From Terana coerulea (taxonomy: Eukaryota; Basidiomycota; Agaricomycetes; Polyporales; Phanerochaetaceae), in NCBI GenBank assembly GCA_024811115.1, contig JAKOGH010000168.1, positions 124,001 to 188,000 on the forward strand: a DNA stretch of 64,000 nucleotides. The letters are read 5' to 3'. Every line of letters begins with the position of its first letter. Positions within the stretch are counted from its first letter, which is position 1. Both the position numbers and the translations under genes were made by a program. A model generated the notes under the pieces. That model was not told where the DNA came from. It did no database searches and saw nothing but the letters and a program-made list of their open reading frames with translations. Below are positions 1 to 13,427 of this stretch, piece by piece.

Positions 1-2238
1 GTTGGCAGCTACGCGGTCTCTGTCTACGGCCTCATCCGAGTCTCACGAGCTATTCATCACGACTATCTGCAGTCTATAACAAGAAGCACATTAAGGTGCG
101 CATCGTTTCTTGAGCTGGCGGTCTTCATTCACATCTGTGTTCAGATGGCTTGACAAGACTCCAACCTCTCGGATCATCACCCGCTGCACACAGGACATTT
201 CTAGAGGTACGTCTTTCGCAACTATTTTTATGCTTCCTTACCTGATGCACATGAAAGTGGACACACAAATGGCGACATTCTTCCAACGCTTTGTTCAAAT
301 CAGCGTCAACATGCTGGTCAGCTTCGTAGCCGTCCTATCGGTCTCTCCCGGATTCATCGTCCCTGGCTTGCTTCTGACGGTATTCGGGGTGCTTATTGGA
401 CGAGTCTTTATCAAGACAAAGCTAGCGGTGCAACGGGAAGGCAGCAAAGTGCGGGCTCCCGTTCTAGGCCATTTCGGTGCCGCGGTGGCTGGGATCAGTG
501 AGTCTCCTTGTCTGTTTTGGTTGCACAAGATCCGTCACTGAGCTTTCCCCAGTCTCTATTCGTGCTTACGGTGCTGAAGAAGCCGTCAGGAAGGAATCGT
601 ACAGGCGCATTGATGAGTACAGCCGTATTGAACGGACACTCACTACGCTCGGCCGGTGAGTAACATATATAATCTACTCGTGCGATGCGCAGACTGATCT
701 GGTATATCTAATTACAGCTGGGTGACTGTACGGATAGAAACAATAAATGGTATCTTCGTGGCGACGCTCGCCGCATACCTCGTGTACTGGGGCGACGTAT
801 CCGCGTCCAACACAGGATTCTCCCTGACACAAGCTGGTGTGTTTGCGCATTTGCATTTTGCCTCTAGCTCACTCTTGTCCAGTAAACTTCAGTAGCTTGA
901 TCTTGTGGTGGATCCAAGGTCTCAATGAGTTCGAGCTCAGCGGTAGGCTTCCGATTTTCTGATCTGGCACACGATAAATTAACGAGTACACCCAGGCAAC
1001 AGTGTGGAGCGACTACAGCAGTACATGACCATCGAACATGAGCCTAAGCCGTCCTCTGACGGAGTACCGCCGGCTTACTGGCCGGCAAGCGGGGGGCTAA
1101 CCGTAAGAGATTTGTCGGCACGATATTCGACGGTATGTTCTACTCGCCCTTGGGAGATTTGAGAGCAAGAACACTCAACCAACTGTCATTAGGATGGTCC
1201 GAAAGTTTTGCAGAACATATCCTTCGACGTCAAATCGGGTGAGCGAGTCGGGATAGGTACGTGCTGACTGACCGCTTCTGTGTTTCCTTGCGCTGATCCG
1301 TGCGCAACAGTTGGCAGGACCGGAAGTGGGAAGGTTGGCCTTTTATTTGACGCGCTTGGCAATGAACTCACACAATAGGCAGAGCTCGCTGACGCTGTCA
1401 CTGCTTCGCTGCATCCCGACGGAAGGCGAAGTGACGTATGACGGCATTCGCATCGACTCCGTCAACTTGGACGCCTTGCGCACCAATATTACAATCATCC
1501 CTCAAGCTGTGAGTAACCAAGTTCGACACCCTTTCCGTGTTATGTGACTCACACTTGTATACAGCCCGAACTCTTGAGCGGCACGCTCAGGCAAAACCTG
1601 GACCCGTTCTCGCAGTACGATGACGCAGTGCTCAACAACGCCCTCCGCTCCGCTGGGCTCTTCTCTCTGCAAGACCAGTCCGAGGAGGCCCGCATCACCT
1701 TGGACAGCCAGATCGCGAGCGGCGGCAGCAACGTGTCCGTCGGGCAGCGCCAGATCATCGCGCTGGCGCGGGCCATCGTCCGCCAAAGCAAGCTGCTGAT
1801 CCTGGACGAAGGTGCGTTTAGCGTGTGCTCAGCGGTGTGCGATGCGTCTGGCTGATGCCATCCGCAGCCACGTCGGCGATCGACTACGAGACGGACAAGA
1901 TCATTCAGACGTCGCTGCGAGAGCGGCTGGGCAAGGACGTGACGCTGCTGACGGTCGCCCACCGCTTGCAGACTATCATGGATGCGGACAAGATCGTACG
2001 TCGACTCTTATGTTTCGCGAGGTCAGCTCACCCACTGTGTCCTCTAGCTGGTACTGGACGCCGGACGAATTGTAAGTGTTAAGCTAACCTCGCGGTTGGA
2101 GTCGTGCTAACGATTTCTCAGGCGGAGTTCGACGCACCCAGCGCATTGTTGAAGATCGACGGCGGAATGCTAAAGGCCTTGGTAGACGAGAGCGGAGAAA
2201 AAGAGCACTTGTATGCTATGGCTAACGGTACGGCTTGA
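1..2238 (+). CDS. ABC transporter, subfamily C (MRP-type), 3' half; 5' end outside the window
   Basis: This is a membrane exporter that uses ATP to move conjugates or drugs. The window opens inside an exon of the second transmembrane domain; the next exon carries the FRWLDKTPTSRI-type loop of ABCC proteins, followed by hydrophobic helices at about 250-400. The second nucleotide-binding domain then follows: Walker A GRTGSGKSS (codons 1311-1333, split by an intron just before the first Ser), the Q-loop IIPQ with PELLSGTLRQNLDPF (about 1565-1610), signature VSVGQRQ (about 1735), Walker B LLILDE joined across an intron to ATSAID, and the H-loop VAHRLQTIMDAD. It ends LYAMANGTA-stop. Introns are about 50-60 nt. 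A signature beginning VSVGQ rather than LSGGQ is usual for the second domain of MRP proteins. The substrate cannot be inferred. No frame break was seen. Confidence 0.93.
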
Positions 2239-2408
2239 TCGGGTATATATTCGTGCATGCTGTTGCGAATAATGGACACTGCTTGGATACTGTTACAAAA
2301 TGGTTCGACAATATGTTCAGACCCATTCGGAGTACCGCGTCGAAGATGGGAGTAATGATGTTGTTGAGCTGGAAATTATTTCATTTCAGTGAGATGCATT
2401 CGACCGCC

Positions 2409-4116
2409 TTACGTAGCATACCTTGCCGCACGCTGTTGCAACCCGAACCCAAGCATGCCAGTTGCGGGTCCTTTGCCCTTAGACGACCCCGAAAACGGGT
2501 TGGAAGCAAAGGGGTCACGAGGCGATGGCGGTGGTTCAACCTGTTCCTTGATCGGCGTTGGAGGCTCAACCTTGGATATAAATGACTTGCTGAATGATCT
2601 GAAATGCCTGAAGTCGACGGACGTCGAGGATCCTCGCATCCTATGGAGGCCTTGCGAGATGGGCGCGGGCCGCTCCTTGACAAACTCTTGCACCGGCGCG
2701 GTCTGCTCGAGAAGTGCGTCAGCTCGCGGCGGGCGAGCATGCAGAAGAGAACGATGACGGAGATGCCGGAGAGCAGCATCTGCGCGAACACGCCGATTTG
2801 GTCGATCAAAACGCCTGCAACGCCGAGCTCAGGTGACAAGTGACGCGAAAAAGCGAGAGGCATACCGTCAAAGCCTGGCGCATCTGGCATAATCTTGCGT
2901 ATTCCGGGTATGACGAGTAGATGAACGATGGAGAAGGCGAGATATCGGAGGACCGTCGCCGGCTCTCCGTCTGATTTGAGGGCGAGGGCGAGATATCCGA
3001 CTGTTGCGTGCGCCAGCATCCAGTTGACACCAAACAGCATGAGGGCAAGAAGCGAGCCTCGCCGGGCCTCGCAATGTTTAGTTGGATGTCTCGACTAGGG
3101 AGTTGCTCGTCGTCCGACGAACTGTTGATCAAATAGCTAGAGGAATCTGAAGGGGTGACGAGGAAGCTCGAAGTATCCGTGATGGCAAGCAGACGGGTGA
3201 TGGAAATGGCTTCGCTGGTGTTCGTGACCGCAGCACGAAGGGTACTCGTAAGGACGTAAGTGTCGAAAGGATAGAGATGGGCTTCATGTACGTCAAGATC
3301 GTGTTCGCTATCGAATTGGTACATGTTCTGAATGCTATCAAGTATCGGTTGAGTATATGCGCTTGTACAGCGAGTCGAAGGTGTGCACATACTGAAGCCT
3401 CTTGCCGGACCCACTCGTAAAAGGAAGCAGCGAAGGGTCATACGTAAACTCAGGAGATTCCGCGCTGCAAGCGAGATATATCTGTCAGTCACTACAACTC
3501 GATGTTTTGCGCTTCACGTACCCGTCCACGTAAATGCTGAGAGGTACGTTGGGAATTCCGCAGGTCGAGCTTCCATGGGTGCCTTCCGATCCGGGAAGGG
3601 TGAAGTTCTTCCCGCAAGCCAGAATCGACCATCGTACGGTCACGGCGGGCTCGTCAATATCCACGTCAACGTTGTCGCCTACGAGTACGATCTGAGATAT
3701 GAATGTATTAGATTATAAACATCACAATACGTTTGTATACGTACCCCCGGATTAGTCTCAGCCAGATTATTGAGAACATCCTTGAACACCGGCTCGTCTT
3801 CTGCACCAATGAAGGCGAACGACAGAGCACCAATGAAAAACAAGGACATGACGACAGCCATCGCTACGATGAACGTGGGACCAAGAGGGATACTTCCACC
3901 ATGTCCGCGCGATACAGGCTTAGATTCAACCTTCGACAGCGTCAGACTCTTCAGATTCTTCGAGCGGTGATGATTCCCCTTAGATCTAGGCGAAGGTGTT
4001 GCGGGCGCGGGTGTCTTTGCCGCGCCGTAGACCGACGGCGTTATGCTGGCGTTGGACGCCGACGAAGAGCTGCGGATCAGCCCAGTGGTAGAAAGGAACG
4101 AATGACGGGTCGACAT
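2409..4116 (-). CDS. DUF4436-like multi-pass membrane protein
   Basis: The function is unknown. From the start at 4116 there is a Ser/Thr-rich cytosolic tail (residues 1-70), one helix (PTFIVAMAVVMSLFFIGAL), an exposed region with LYPFDTYVLTSTLRA (a YPFD motif I associate with DUF4436), then about three helices (LMLFGVNWMLAHATVGYLAL, LRYLAFSIVHLLVIPGI, FAQMLLSGISVIVLFCMLA) and a Pro/Ser-rich cytosolic tail. Introns begin at about 3755, 3525 and 3395. The tail reads as protein only if the frame moves by one base near 2710: the upstream frame turns into Arg/Ser-rich noise ending at 2381, while the shifted frame runs through QTAPVQEFVKERPAPI and ends at 2409. It converges with the ABC gene across 170 bp. 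The gene is certain enough; the family name is less so. Confidence 0.62.
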
Positions 4117-5245
4117 AATTTAACGAGTGTGGGGGTGAAGGAGGGTGGTGGGCAAAGGAGGGGTCGCTTGGGTGGGACACGCAGGGCGCACGGAGGCTGC
4201 TTCGTCATGCGCGCCAGGCCTTTAATGTAACTTTATTGCAAGCGAGGACAGCATCTGGAAACATGGAAGCGATGGATGCAAGCGATATGGGAGAGTATAA
4301 CCGACGGAGAGGGATCTGTCACGTCTAGGGCGAGCGGGATGCACTCACCGTGCTCATCTGGCGTAGCACCACCAGACTTTATATATCTTTATACCTCTTG
4401 CAGGCGCAGAACAACAACGCCGCCAAGTTTTGCCTGCTTCGCCTAGTCCGTGAAGCGTTAGCAGCATGCACTGAACGGCCATCACAAGTAGCTGAAATGA
4501 GCATACGAGCAGTTCATATGAGCTTAATTTCCACTAGGTAGGGAATATGCTCACCGCGAAAGAATACAGTGAAGCTTCCTGTTCCCGCGAATTCACTGCC
4601 TCTGTCTGATCGAAAGTGACTTGTCGAATTCATCGCGTACAGCGTATTGAGTCTCATCAGCCGCATTATCTCCACTTCCGCCAGCTCGAGGCTACGAAAC
4701 CACCGTCGGCCAAAGGAGCGCTGAGCCAGGAAATTTGTTCTTCGCATTACACAGGAAACAGTCGGTATTGCGTAGGCATTCATTGCCTACTAACCAGCTG
4801 GTAGTCAAACCTGCCAACCAGGGAGTTGAATTTAGCGCCTGTATAGCGACACAGTCAGCAGCGACAAAAGTCAGTTGTATCATGGCACCGAGTCATGCAT
4901 ACGCGGCAGTCCCGCTGTTGGTAAAGCAAGATGTGAAAAAGGTACGGCCTGGCTTGGTGAGAAAGCCTCATCCAATTCGAGGGCTGTCATCTACCGTTAT
5001 GCCTGCTTGGTAAGGGCGTTCAACAAACAATACGCATGCGATAGCCTGAACTCGGCGAAGCAGTATGTCACAATGTGCGTCGCATGGCGCGCATCTTGAG
5101 CGCTACGAAGAGGGGAAGTACGGCGGAGAACCAGCGGGTGAAGGCAGCCGCGGCGGCGGCGGCGGGGAAAGATCGGCACGATGTTCAACGAACCAAGGCA
5201 TGTGCATTCAAGAAGGCTATCGGAGGACGTAGATCCGCCGGCGGG
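4117..5245. other. Intergenic, no gene seen
   Basis: This 1.1 kb lies between the start of the membrane protein and the 3' end of the SMYD gene. It should hold the promoter of the former; CT-rich stretches lie just upstream of 4116 on the coding strand. The short open frames here have no recognisable domain and no splice pattern linking them. A small Ala/Gly-rich GC repeat (ggc units) sits near 5150-5165. Confidence 0.6.
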
Positions 5246-6843
5246 TCACTGGCACAGGTGCGGATCGCCACCGCTAGGGTCGCAGCAAAGCCCGCATGGC
5301 ACGCAGCTCCTCCGAAGGTTCCCCTGGTCGCCCTCCGGGCCGTACACTTCGAGAACGCGGGAGGCGAGGCCGAGATAGTGGCGCGCGGCGTCCTCCAAGT
5401 GCTTCGTTGCCGCAGAGCTCAGCGGGGGTACAGACTGCTCGCCCGCAATAACGGCGTTCCACGCCGTCTTCGTGAGCTCCAGAGCGTGCATCCCTGCAGA
5501 AGCCATGAGGACCGCGGACGGAAGGCTTGGCAGCGATAGCGAGGGGCGCTCACCTATTTGCGGGTAATTCGGGGGATAAAGGACTGCGTACAGTGCAAGC
5601 AGCGTCCGACCGGAGGACAGCGCACTGTCGTAGTCTCCTTCATGCGATGCCCTGCTGAATTCTTCAGACAAACTCGGGAGGTAGTTTTCGCCAAGTAACG
5701 GGTGCAGTTCAGGCGGGAGCAGACTGAGCACGTCTGGACCCCCGAGCAGGGGCGGGGGGAGCATTCGGATCAAGCTGCAGGACATGCGATGCGACATGTC
5801 CGCAAAGCTTCCGCTCGAGCGTGCGCACGCGCTCGGGGTCGGCTGGAGGGGGCGGGAGGGGGCTCGCGGCTTTCTGGAACGTGCAGAGGGAGCATATGCA
5901 GGTGAAGCCGTAATTAGCTTGCAAGGCGCCTTGTCGGACCTCCACAGGCAGCGCAGGGTCCAAGTAAGGCACCGTCAACTGCAGAAGCTCGAACAATAAG
6001 GTTGAATGGCGGCTGCTGTGAGGAATCTCGTGCTCACCTCTTCCCCGGGCACGACGTCCCGCAACGCGACGATCTCCATCCTTACTGCTTGGGGCGACCT
6101 GATGATGTATTTTGCCGCGCAGTTCGGAACGCAGGAGTGATTGAATAGACGGCTGGCCAGAGGAAAGATGCCGTGCGCAATGGAATTGAGATGCGAGTGG
6201 ACGATGAAGTTGTTGTTGCCGAAGCGGCCCAGCACGTTCTGAACGACGCCGGCAGGCACTCCCGGGGCACTCCCCGGCCCTGTAGATTGGTAGTTGAGCA
6301 CCACGCGCGTTCGGGGCCTGTGCCTTGGAGCAGATCGAATAACTGAGCTACAGGTTCTGGGAAGGACGCCGCCGGCACATCAAAGTCGTCCTTGGGGTAG
6401 ATCAAGGCGACCGCTTGCGAGAGCAGTACGGCATCGACCTTTTGGAGCCGGTTCTAGTGCTTGATATTCACTGCTTGCAGCGTAGCGGTTGTACCGTTTG
6501 CAGAGCTTGCGATGGTGAGCCTGCCACTGCGCCCGCCTGGCCTGACAACACGCAACTTCCATGAGGCGCGACAGTTCTGACAACCCTAAGAGCTGAGACC
6601 CGCACAAGCAGTTCCGCAGTACCAGTACGCCGCACATCCAGAGCATTTCGAGAGGCGACCGCCGTCGAGAGGCATGCTATGGCAGTGGTCGCACCGTCGC
6701 CCCTTCTCCGACGCGACTAGAGCGGTGCAGAGGGCGGGAACTTCGAGCAGAACGGAACCAGCTGAGATAGCATGGCGAGCGGAAGCTTGCGTGCGCGCGG
6801 TGGGATGGGGTTCCACGCGGATGTGCTCGAAGATGTACTGCAT
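5246..6843 (-). CDS. SMYD-type MYND zinc-finger / SET-domain protein
   Basis: This is a putative lysine methyltransferase or SET-fold regulator. From the start at 6843 the N-terminal half of SET (ISAGSVLLEVPALCTALVA) is followed by a MYND finger: CDHCHS, then CSGC, CGTAC and a distal HHRKLC carrying the last ligands. After introns comes the SET core FGNNNFIVHSH and RLFNHSCVPNC (the NHSC motif of the S-adenosylmethionine/knot region) with GEEV, then a post-SET cysteine cluster (CICSLC) and TPR-like helices to the C-terminus. As read, the protein ends at 5246. One more G in the run at 5321-5324 (C on the + strand) would give GEPSEELRAMRALLRP and a stop at 5274, which looks like a normal SMYD helical end. 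The target cannot be inferred. Confidence 0.85.
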
Positions 6844-8020
6844 GACGCGGGGCGTACTCGAGGTAGAGATGAGACGAGGCGAGGTTGAAAATCGGGATTT
6901 GCGCTTCGCAAGCGTGGGAAGCTCCAGCGGCTTTGTGGCGTCTGATGAAATTCCTCATTCGGTATCTCGGATCACCTCCGTCAAAGCCGGGATTCCACTC
7001 CCCCCGGGCCGGGCAAGTCTGTCTAGCGCCTTCAAATTCAACATCATGATATGGTAGAATTGGAAACTAAGGCGTCGAGTAAAACAGCACCAGTATTCCA
7101 TCAAGAGAAATTCTTCATATGTACAGTGTACTATATTCCGATGGTAAGCAGCTCCTTATCAATGTCGATATTGAACGTTGTTCAAGTTGCTTGCACTGGT
7201 AGTAGGCATTGACATAAGTACTGAGGCTGAGGCAAAAGCCGCCTAGATATATGGCGAACCGCCTTCTAGTTTACTACTAGAGTGGTACATAGCTCTGATA
7301 GAATGTCTTCCACATAGGCTAGAACACCCTGGTAAGTACGAGTCAATTGAACAATGAGCGTTCCGCTCCGAGGCGGCCGTTACCCGAGGTCACAGTGATA
7401 CCGGAGTCAGGAGAGCAGCAGATTGCATTGAGCTTATTTTGCTCAATGTCCGCAGTAGTGGCGTGGAACTGCTCTCTCACTGCGGCTGGCGCGATCTGTG
7501 AGCCTCTTGCCACCGTCGAACTTGGCATCTTTTGACACCACGACATTAGCCCCGCGCAAGAACATCGCACTAGAAGCGTCGCACTGAAGTAAGCTTGGCT
7601 TGTTGCGTTCAGCCTTATCCATACCCGTCACCGACCGCTCTTTCAGAAGCACGAATTCGACGATGATGTATGCTTATCTCACGCCGCCGTGTGAGCAGCG
7701 GCCTCGTGCCCAGTCATCTCCGGTCAGTGGCTCCATGCGCAGCCAGGCTCAACTCAGCTAGCCGACAGCGATGCCCTGTGAGGCGCAAATTCGAAGTGGA
7801 GGGAGCGGAAACATCATTATATTCAATCCCATGCCTAAGAAATACAAGTCCTGGAGTCGCTAATCATGAGTCGTAATCTAAGGGAGGTGTTATACTAATA
7901 CAATTGTCGGTGAATGCAAAGGAGTGGTGGAAGTAGATGGACGAATAGCCTAAGAAATAAAATATAGTGAGAGTAAAACATTAAGAATACAATCCCTGGA
8001 GATGGAGGGGTCTTTGATGT
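6844..8020. other. Intergenic, no gene seen
   Basis: This is a 1.2 kb gap between the SMYD start and the 3' end of the adenylation/membrane fusion gene. It contains the SMYD promoter. The AT-rich part (about 7070-7340) and the rest hold only short open frames without domains or plausible exon joins. Confidence 0.55.
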
Positions 8021-11000
8021 TCAGGCTAGAGATACAAAACGTTTACGAATCCCAGATGGCGCCGAAGGCGGGATGCCTCGACTTGTCATGCCGTACACGA
8101 TCTTTTGCGTCAATTTCTGGTTGGAGATAATGCAGACGGCTTCCGCGTCGAACTCCTTCACCATGCGATAAGTGAGCTTGACCATGTCAGGCTTGCCATT
8201 CTTGCGAGTGTCTGAATGGAAGCATGAGCACATGTCGCATTGCGAAAAGCAGGGTGCGGCGTACCATAGATAACGGCACCAGGCGAGGCAGCGAGGATCT
8301 TGTCCACGAACTCGTTGCCGAAGGTCTGGCGAACGTCAGGCGACGTCCACAGCAGCCTGATCGGCCTGCGCTGCTCCAGGATGCACGGGGCACATGGACC
8401 GATGCCGCTGCCAGTGGCGACGAAGATAACACGGCGGAACAGTGGCGTGATGCGGAGGACGCCGTAGCAGGGAACACCGCGGACCCAGAGATGGGTAGGC
8501 GGCTTGATGTTAATCTTGTCGTTCGTCCAGTCACCTGCCTTCGAGACAACGAGGGAGAAGCCTTTTTGTTGGGTTCAGGGATGCACGCGAAGCCGTGCCA
8601 CTCGAACAGGGGCGAGTCGGAGAGGCGGACGAAGTGACCAGATTTCGGGGTGACTGTATACGTCATTAACACATGCTTGTGGGATATGAGCGAACATGTG
8701 CTCACCATAGTCGAAGTGCAGCTGAACAGCGTGCTTGGACATGACCACAGAGCGAACGGCAACCTTCCTGAGCCGCAGCCACGGAAGAATAATGGAAGCG
8801 GACATGACTGTGACCAGCCAGAGGGGTGCCGAGTGGACAAGCGCGTGGCCGAGACTTTCACCGACTTGCTTGTAATCGTTGGTCAAGAGTACAACCTTTC
8901 ATAGCACCATCAGCTCTGCGATGTACGCGTGATCTATGTATAGAAAGGCTCACCTGACACCATACCAAGGCAGTCGCGGACCACCCCAAAAAGCGGTGAG
9001 TGCGTTCGAACATGTCGTGATGAACACTGCGGTTCTTCGGGTACGCGAACAGAACGATGCCGATGAGTAGAACGAGGATGAAGTATGTCACCGCGATAGT
9101 AGCAATCGATATCTACACAGTCGTTAGTTGTCGTATTCCTGGAGAAAATGGTTTAAGCGTACCTTGCCGTTTGACGCAAATTCCTTGGTAGCTTGGCCGG
9201 TAAATGCAATCAACCACACAAGACCGCTGATGGCACAACCGGAATGCACTTCATAGTTTCACTTTAGCCTGTATCGAATTGCCATAAGATGAGGGTACTC
9301 ACGTCCGCCAATGTGGTAAACACGTGCGCATGTCCGGCGAATGAACAACGGCCAACTGCGAAAAACTGAGTTCCCGACGACAGCGTGGGAGGCAAATCTA
9401 GAACGACGTACGAGATAGGAACCGCGCAGGCCACGGTGAAGAACGTGTTGATAACGTAGTCCTGGCGCATCAAGATCGCACAGAAGAGGTTCGAGACGAC
9501 GATGAGGCCGAGATGCTGGGCGTTCGCTCCGCCGGGTCGGGCCAGAGTGGCAATCAAGACCACCATGTTGGTAACGAAGACGACGCCAAAGAGCCGGCGG
9601 TACAGCGAGAACACCTGGTGGCGCATGTTGCGCACGAACTTGCCCTGCGTCTTGTCGGGGACGGGGTCGTCCAGGTAACCGTCCCATGCGTTGCCCTCCT
9701 TCTCGAGCACGGCGAGCTGGTCGTACGCGACCTTCTTCTCCGAGAGCGACGCATCGGACTGATAGACGGGAGGAGGGAGGGTGGGCGTGCTGAGGTTGCT
9801 TTTCGGTGTGGTGCTGCCATAGAGATCCTTGGCGTAGAACGACGGGTCGACTTGGACGACGGTCTCGGGAGTCGACGCGCCATCGGGCGTCTTTTCGACC
9901 TCCACTGCTGGCATAGGGGACAATGCGGCTTGCTTCAGAGCCCGCTTGTCGATCTTGCCATTGCTATTATAGATCATGAGCTAATGGGGCCAGCGTCAAG
10001 CGAGACAGGAAATACTCACGCGGTGTGTGGGAGCTCATCAAGCGCGAGCCACTGTGTGGGCACCGCATAGTACGGCTGCACTTTCTTCGTCGCAGCACTG
10101 ACGGCATCGGTCACCACGTTCGAAGGAGTGACGAAGCCCCACAGTTCGCCCTCGATCAAAAGTGCGACTGCATCTCTCACGAGGGGGCAGGTCTGAACTC
10201 CAAGTCAATGACCGCGCCCCAACGACGTGATTTCCACATACCTGCATGGCTGCGGACACACCGTCCAACTCAACGCGGAAGCCCTGGGGTCGGAGTCAAT
10301 ATTTCGCCGTTACGTGTTATCGAACCACTAACCTTGACCTTCGACCTGGTCGTCGACCCTCCCCAAGTGCTCCAAGGAGCCATCAGGGCGCCACTTGCCA
10401 AGGTCACCCGTGTTGAACATGTAGCTTCTGCAGACGAAATGAGCAAGCCGTTCCGTAGGAGTCGGGCGGAAATGTCTCACCCGTCATTGGTGAACGGGTC
10501 CAGTTTGTATCGCTCGGCAGTCTTCTCCGGAAGATCGACATAGCCACGAGTTATTCCTGCGCCGCCCGCCCACATGACGCCAGGTTGTCCTATCGGCACA
10601 GGTTGCATATCCTCGTCCAAGACGTACACATTATTGTTCGGAGTAGGTGCGCCGATCGACACAGAGTCGCCAACTTTGTGCAGCTGGACTGTGTTGACGA
10701 TGGTGATCTGAGCAATGGAATTAGTGGGCAGCCGGGGACTTGAAGCCGTGAATTCGTACCTCAGTGGGACCACAGCTGTTGTAGTAATGCGCAACTTGAG
10801 CCCAGCGGTCGGCAAGAGCTGTGCAGACCTTTCAGCAAATGCACGTCATAGTTGCGGTAATCCCAAATACCTTGAGGACAAGGCTCTCCAGCAGTTGCCA
10901 ATACCTTGATATTAGGGTAGTCTGATGGATGGTAGCGTGCTGCGCGGCGGTTAGCATCGGCTGTGTCGGTAGATCACTAAGCATTCGCACCGATTATACT

Positions 11001-12024
11001 TGGGGTAGCTAGAGCGGATGTCATGAGTGATTAGGATCGCCTCTAGCAGTGCTATAAGCTTACCAATAACGATGTCCACTGTGCGGAGGACTGTCTGCCA
11101 GTCTTTTTGGCTCTTCCCTCGAATACAGAGGGTAGCACCATTACTAAGGCTGCCCAGCGTCTCCTGCATGATAGAAATCAGGACGAATGCTGCGATGAGC
11201 ATTTGATCCGCTTACCCAGGCGGCCATATCGAAGGCGATGTTGAGAAGCTGCGCTACACGACGTCCCGGCTGCATCTCGACATTACCGGGAGAAAGGCAG
11301 ACAACTGCATAACGTGTTAAGTCATTGGGTTACTCCAGGTAGCTGAAGCACTTACGGTTTGTAACGTTCCGATGCATGACCTCCACTCCTTTCGGAGTAC
11401 CTGTGGTGCCTGAGGGAAGTTGATGTATGAGCGTTGATTGAGAGATGTATCGGAGGCGGACTCACCAGAAGTGTAAATGATGTACACAGAATCGTCGGCG
11501 GATGACAAGTCAGCGGGTTTTGTGGCGTTGCCGACATTGGACTTCATCTCTTCGTCGAGATTGATGAAGGGAAAGTCGACGACACGGTGAGCGTAGTCGG
11601 TGAGCGTAAGGATCAGCGCGCATTTCGCGTTGCTGAGAATGAATGCCAAAGTGGAGTCGGTGACAATCCCGCCGTCTAGAGGCACGTATGCGCCACCAGC
11701 CTTGAGGACAGCCATGATCCCGACGACCATAGGTATTGACCTCTGCACGAGAAGGCACACCCGAGCACCGGGGCGGACGCCCATAGCGCGAAGTCGGTGT
11801 GCAAGAGCGTTGGCCCGAAGGTCCAGTTCGCCGTAGGTGATGGTGCTGCCTTGGTGCTCCACCGCGATGGCTTCAGGGTTCATGGCGACATGGTGTTCGA
11901 ACGCGTGGTGCACGCATTGAAATGGGAGTTGCTCGCATTGACCGAAGCCAAAGCGGCGGAAGAGGGACGCGTCGTCTAGCGAGTTAGCCTGCGCCGACAT
12001 GGGAAATAACGAGCTCGAGGCCAT
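8021..12024 (-). CDS. NRPS-like adenylation domain fused to a membrane FAD/NAD(P)-binding oxidoreductase
   Basis: The start is at 12024. The N-terminal 500-600 residues form an ANL adenylation domain: TYGELDLRANALAHRLRA; core A3 YIIYTSG joined across an intron to TTGTPKGVEVMHRN; A5 YYNSCGPTE joined to ITIVNT; A8 GRVDDQVKVKGFRVEL; and A10 NSNGKIDKRAL with its Lys. No carrier-protein Ser motif follows. After a linker (about 9750-9900) come several helices (LFGVVFVTNMVVLIATLA, NTFFTVACAVPISYVVLDL, VTYFILVLLIGIVLFAYP, PLWLVTVMSASIILPWLRL), then a ferredoxin-reductase-like module with SPLFEWHGFACIP (flavin side) and the Gly-rich ATGSGIGPCAPC (nucleotide side). This layout resembles fungal A-domain/TmpA-type membrane flavoproteins (recalled, not searched). 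The last codons look shifted at the GGG of 8070-8072: the other frame gives AFGAIWDS and a stop at 8042. The substrate is unknown. Confidence 0.85.
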
Positions 12025-13427
12025 GGTGTAGGATGCGCTCGGTGTGCCCGAAAGTGATTGGAGTACCGCAGCGCATTCTGCCTCGTCCTTATATCCTGGG
12101 GTAGAACCACCAATCTCTCCACTGCATCTCCACCGCGGTCGGGCAACTTCCTCGACGCGTGGACTGAATGATCTCTCGTAGCATTGCCCTCGAGTTGGAG
12201 CAGGCGACCAACCCTAACCGATAAACGTCCGGACGGAGGTGACTTCGATGACAGCCAAGTCCGTCCGACACGTCCGGGAAGCAACACAGGATGGTTACAA
12301 GGAGAATAGGCGACGCATGGGGGACCATTTGCAACCGGATGGGACGCGCTCGGCTGATCGCATGAGGCCACAAGGTTCGGCGGGCATATGTCATTTCGCC
12401 AAGTGTCGACGCAAATAGGCAACTGGCTCGAGTAGAGCGCACCACCCGCTGCGCAGTTAAGACATGGGAGAGAACGTCTTCACTAGGCAGCGGACATGCG
12501 TGACGGGCGTGTAACGAGGTCGATGATGTGACGGCGTCCTGAAAGCGTTGCCCGATTAGCATCGCATTCAACACGAACTGCCATAAACCGTGTCCCTTTC
12601 CCCAGGGGCCGACAAACTCTAACTGAGGGCCGAGCTTGCTTACGGCGGTATACCCTGCAGAAAAGCATATTCTGACCGAGATGGGTCCGTATTAAGGCCA
12701 ACACATACCTCTGATAGTGTCGAGCCTCCCACACATATTCTGTGGAAATGCGATGGAAGGCGGCCTCTTTGTCACATGGAAAACAACTCGAGGTATGACA
12801 CTGCAATGCCGGAGATGCAAATCGCATCACAAGCAAGCGTCGTTTGACAGCGATTTGGGGATCTTAGACTCTCTGGTGCCGTTGTATGTTGTGGGGGCCT
12901 CTCCGGATGGACGATCCAGCGTCGGCGTTGCCTTCCACGCCGCCGATTCCAGGCCAGACCTCGATATCCAAAGCTGACTAGTGCGCACAGGTCGTTGAGT
13001 TTCATCCGATGTTCGACGGAAGGCGCATACATGAGGACTTGGACGTTGGGCGTGCGCATGAGCTGGTTTGAGGTCAAGTTCGCGCTCGGTGGAAGCGTTG
13101 CCGTGGCGCACTCGTTGATGGAAGCCCACGAGCGCTTATGTAATATGCCTTCCGGCGGTACGGATGTTGCGGAGGCAGCTCAGGTCACAGGTGTCTCGAA
13201 TTCTCCTCTCAGCGAATGCACATCTCATCCTCGCCGGCGGAAATGGGAAGCAACGATCGACCAGTAGTGCCTGCCGAGAACAGAAGATATATTGTACATA
13301 TGCATAGTGAAATAAACACGTGTAACACAGAGATTAGAGCGGGTGGTGCAGATGAAGAAGGGTGAAAGCCACCTGGCAAGCAAGGCACAAGAACGTCTCG
13401 CAGCATGGAGAGAAGCAGGTCGAAAAT
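12025..13427. other. Intergenic, no gene seen
   Basis: This 1.4 kb separates the start of the adenylation/membrane fusion from the 3' end of RAD50. It must contain the fusion gene's promoter. Open frames on both strands are short and of low complexity, and no exon chain or domain was found. Confidence 0.5.
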
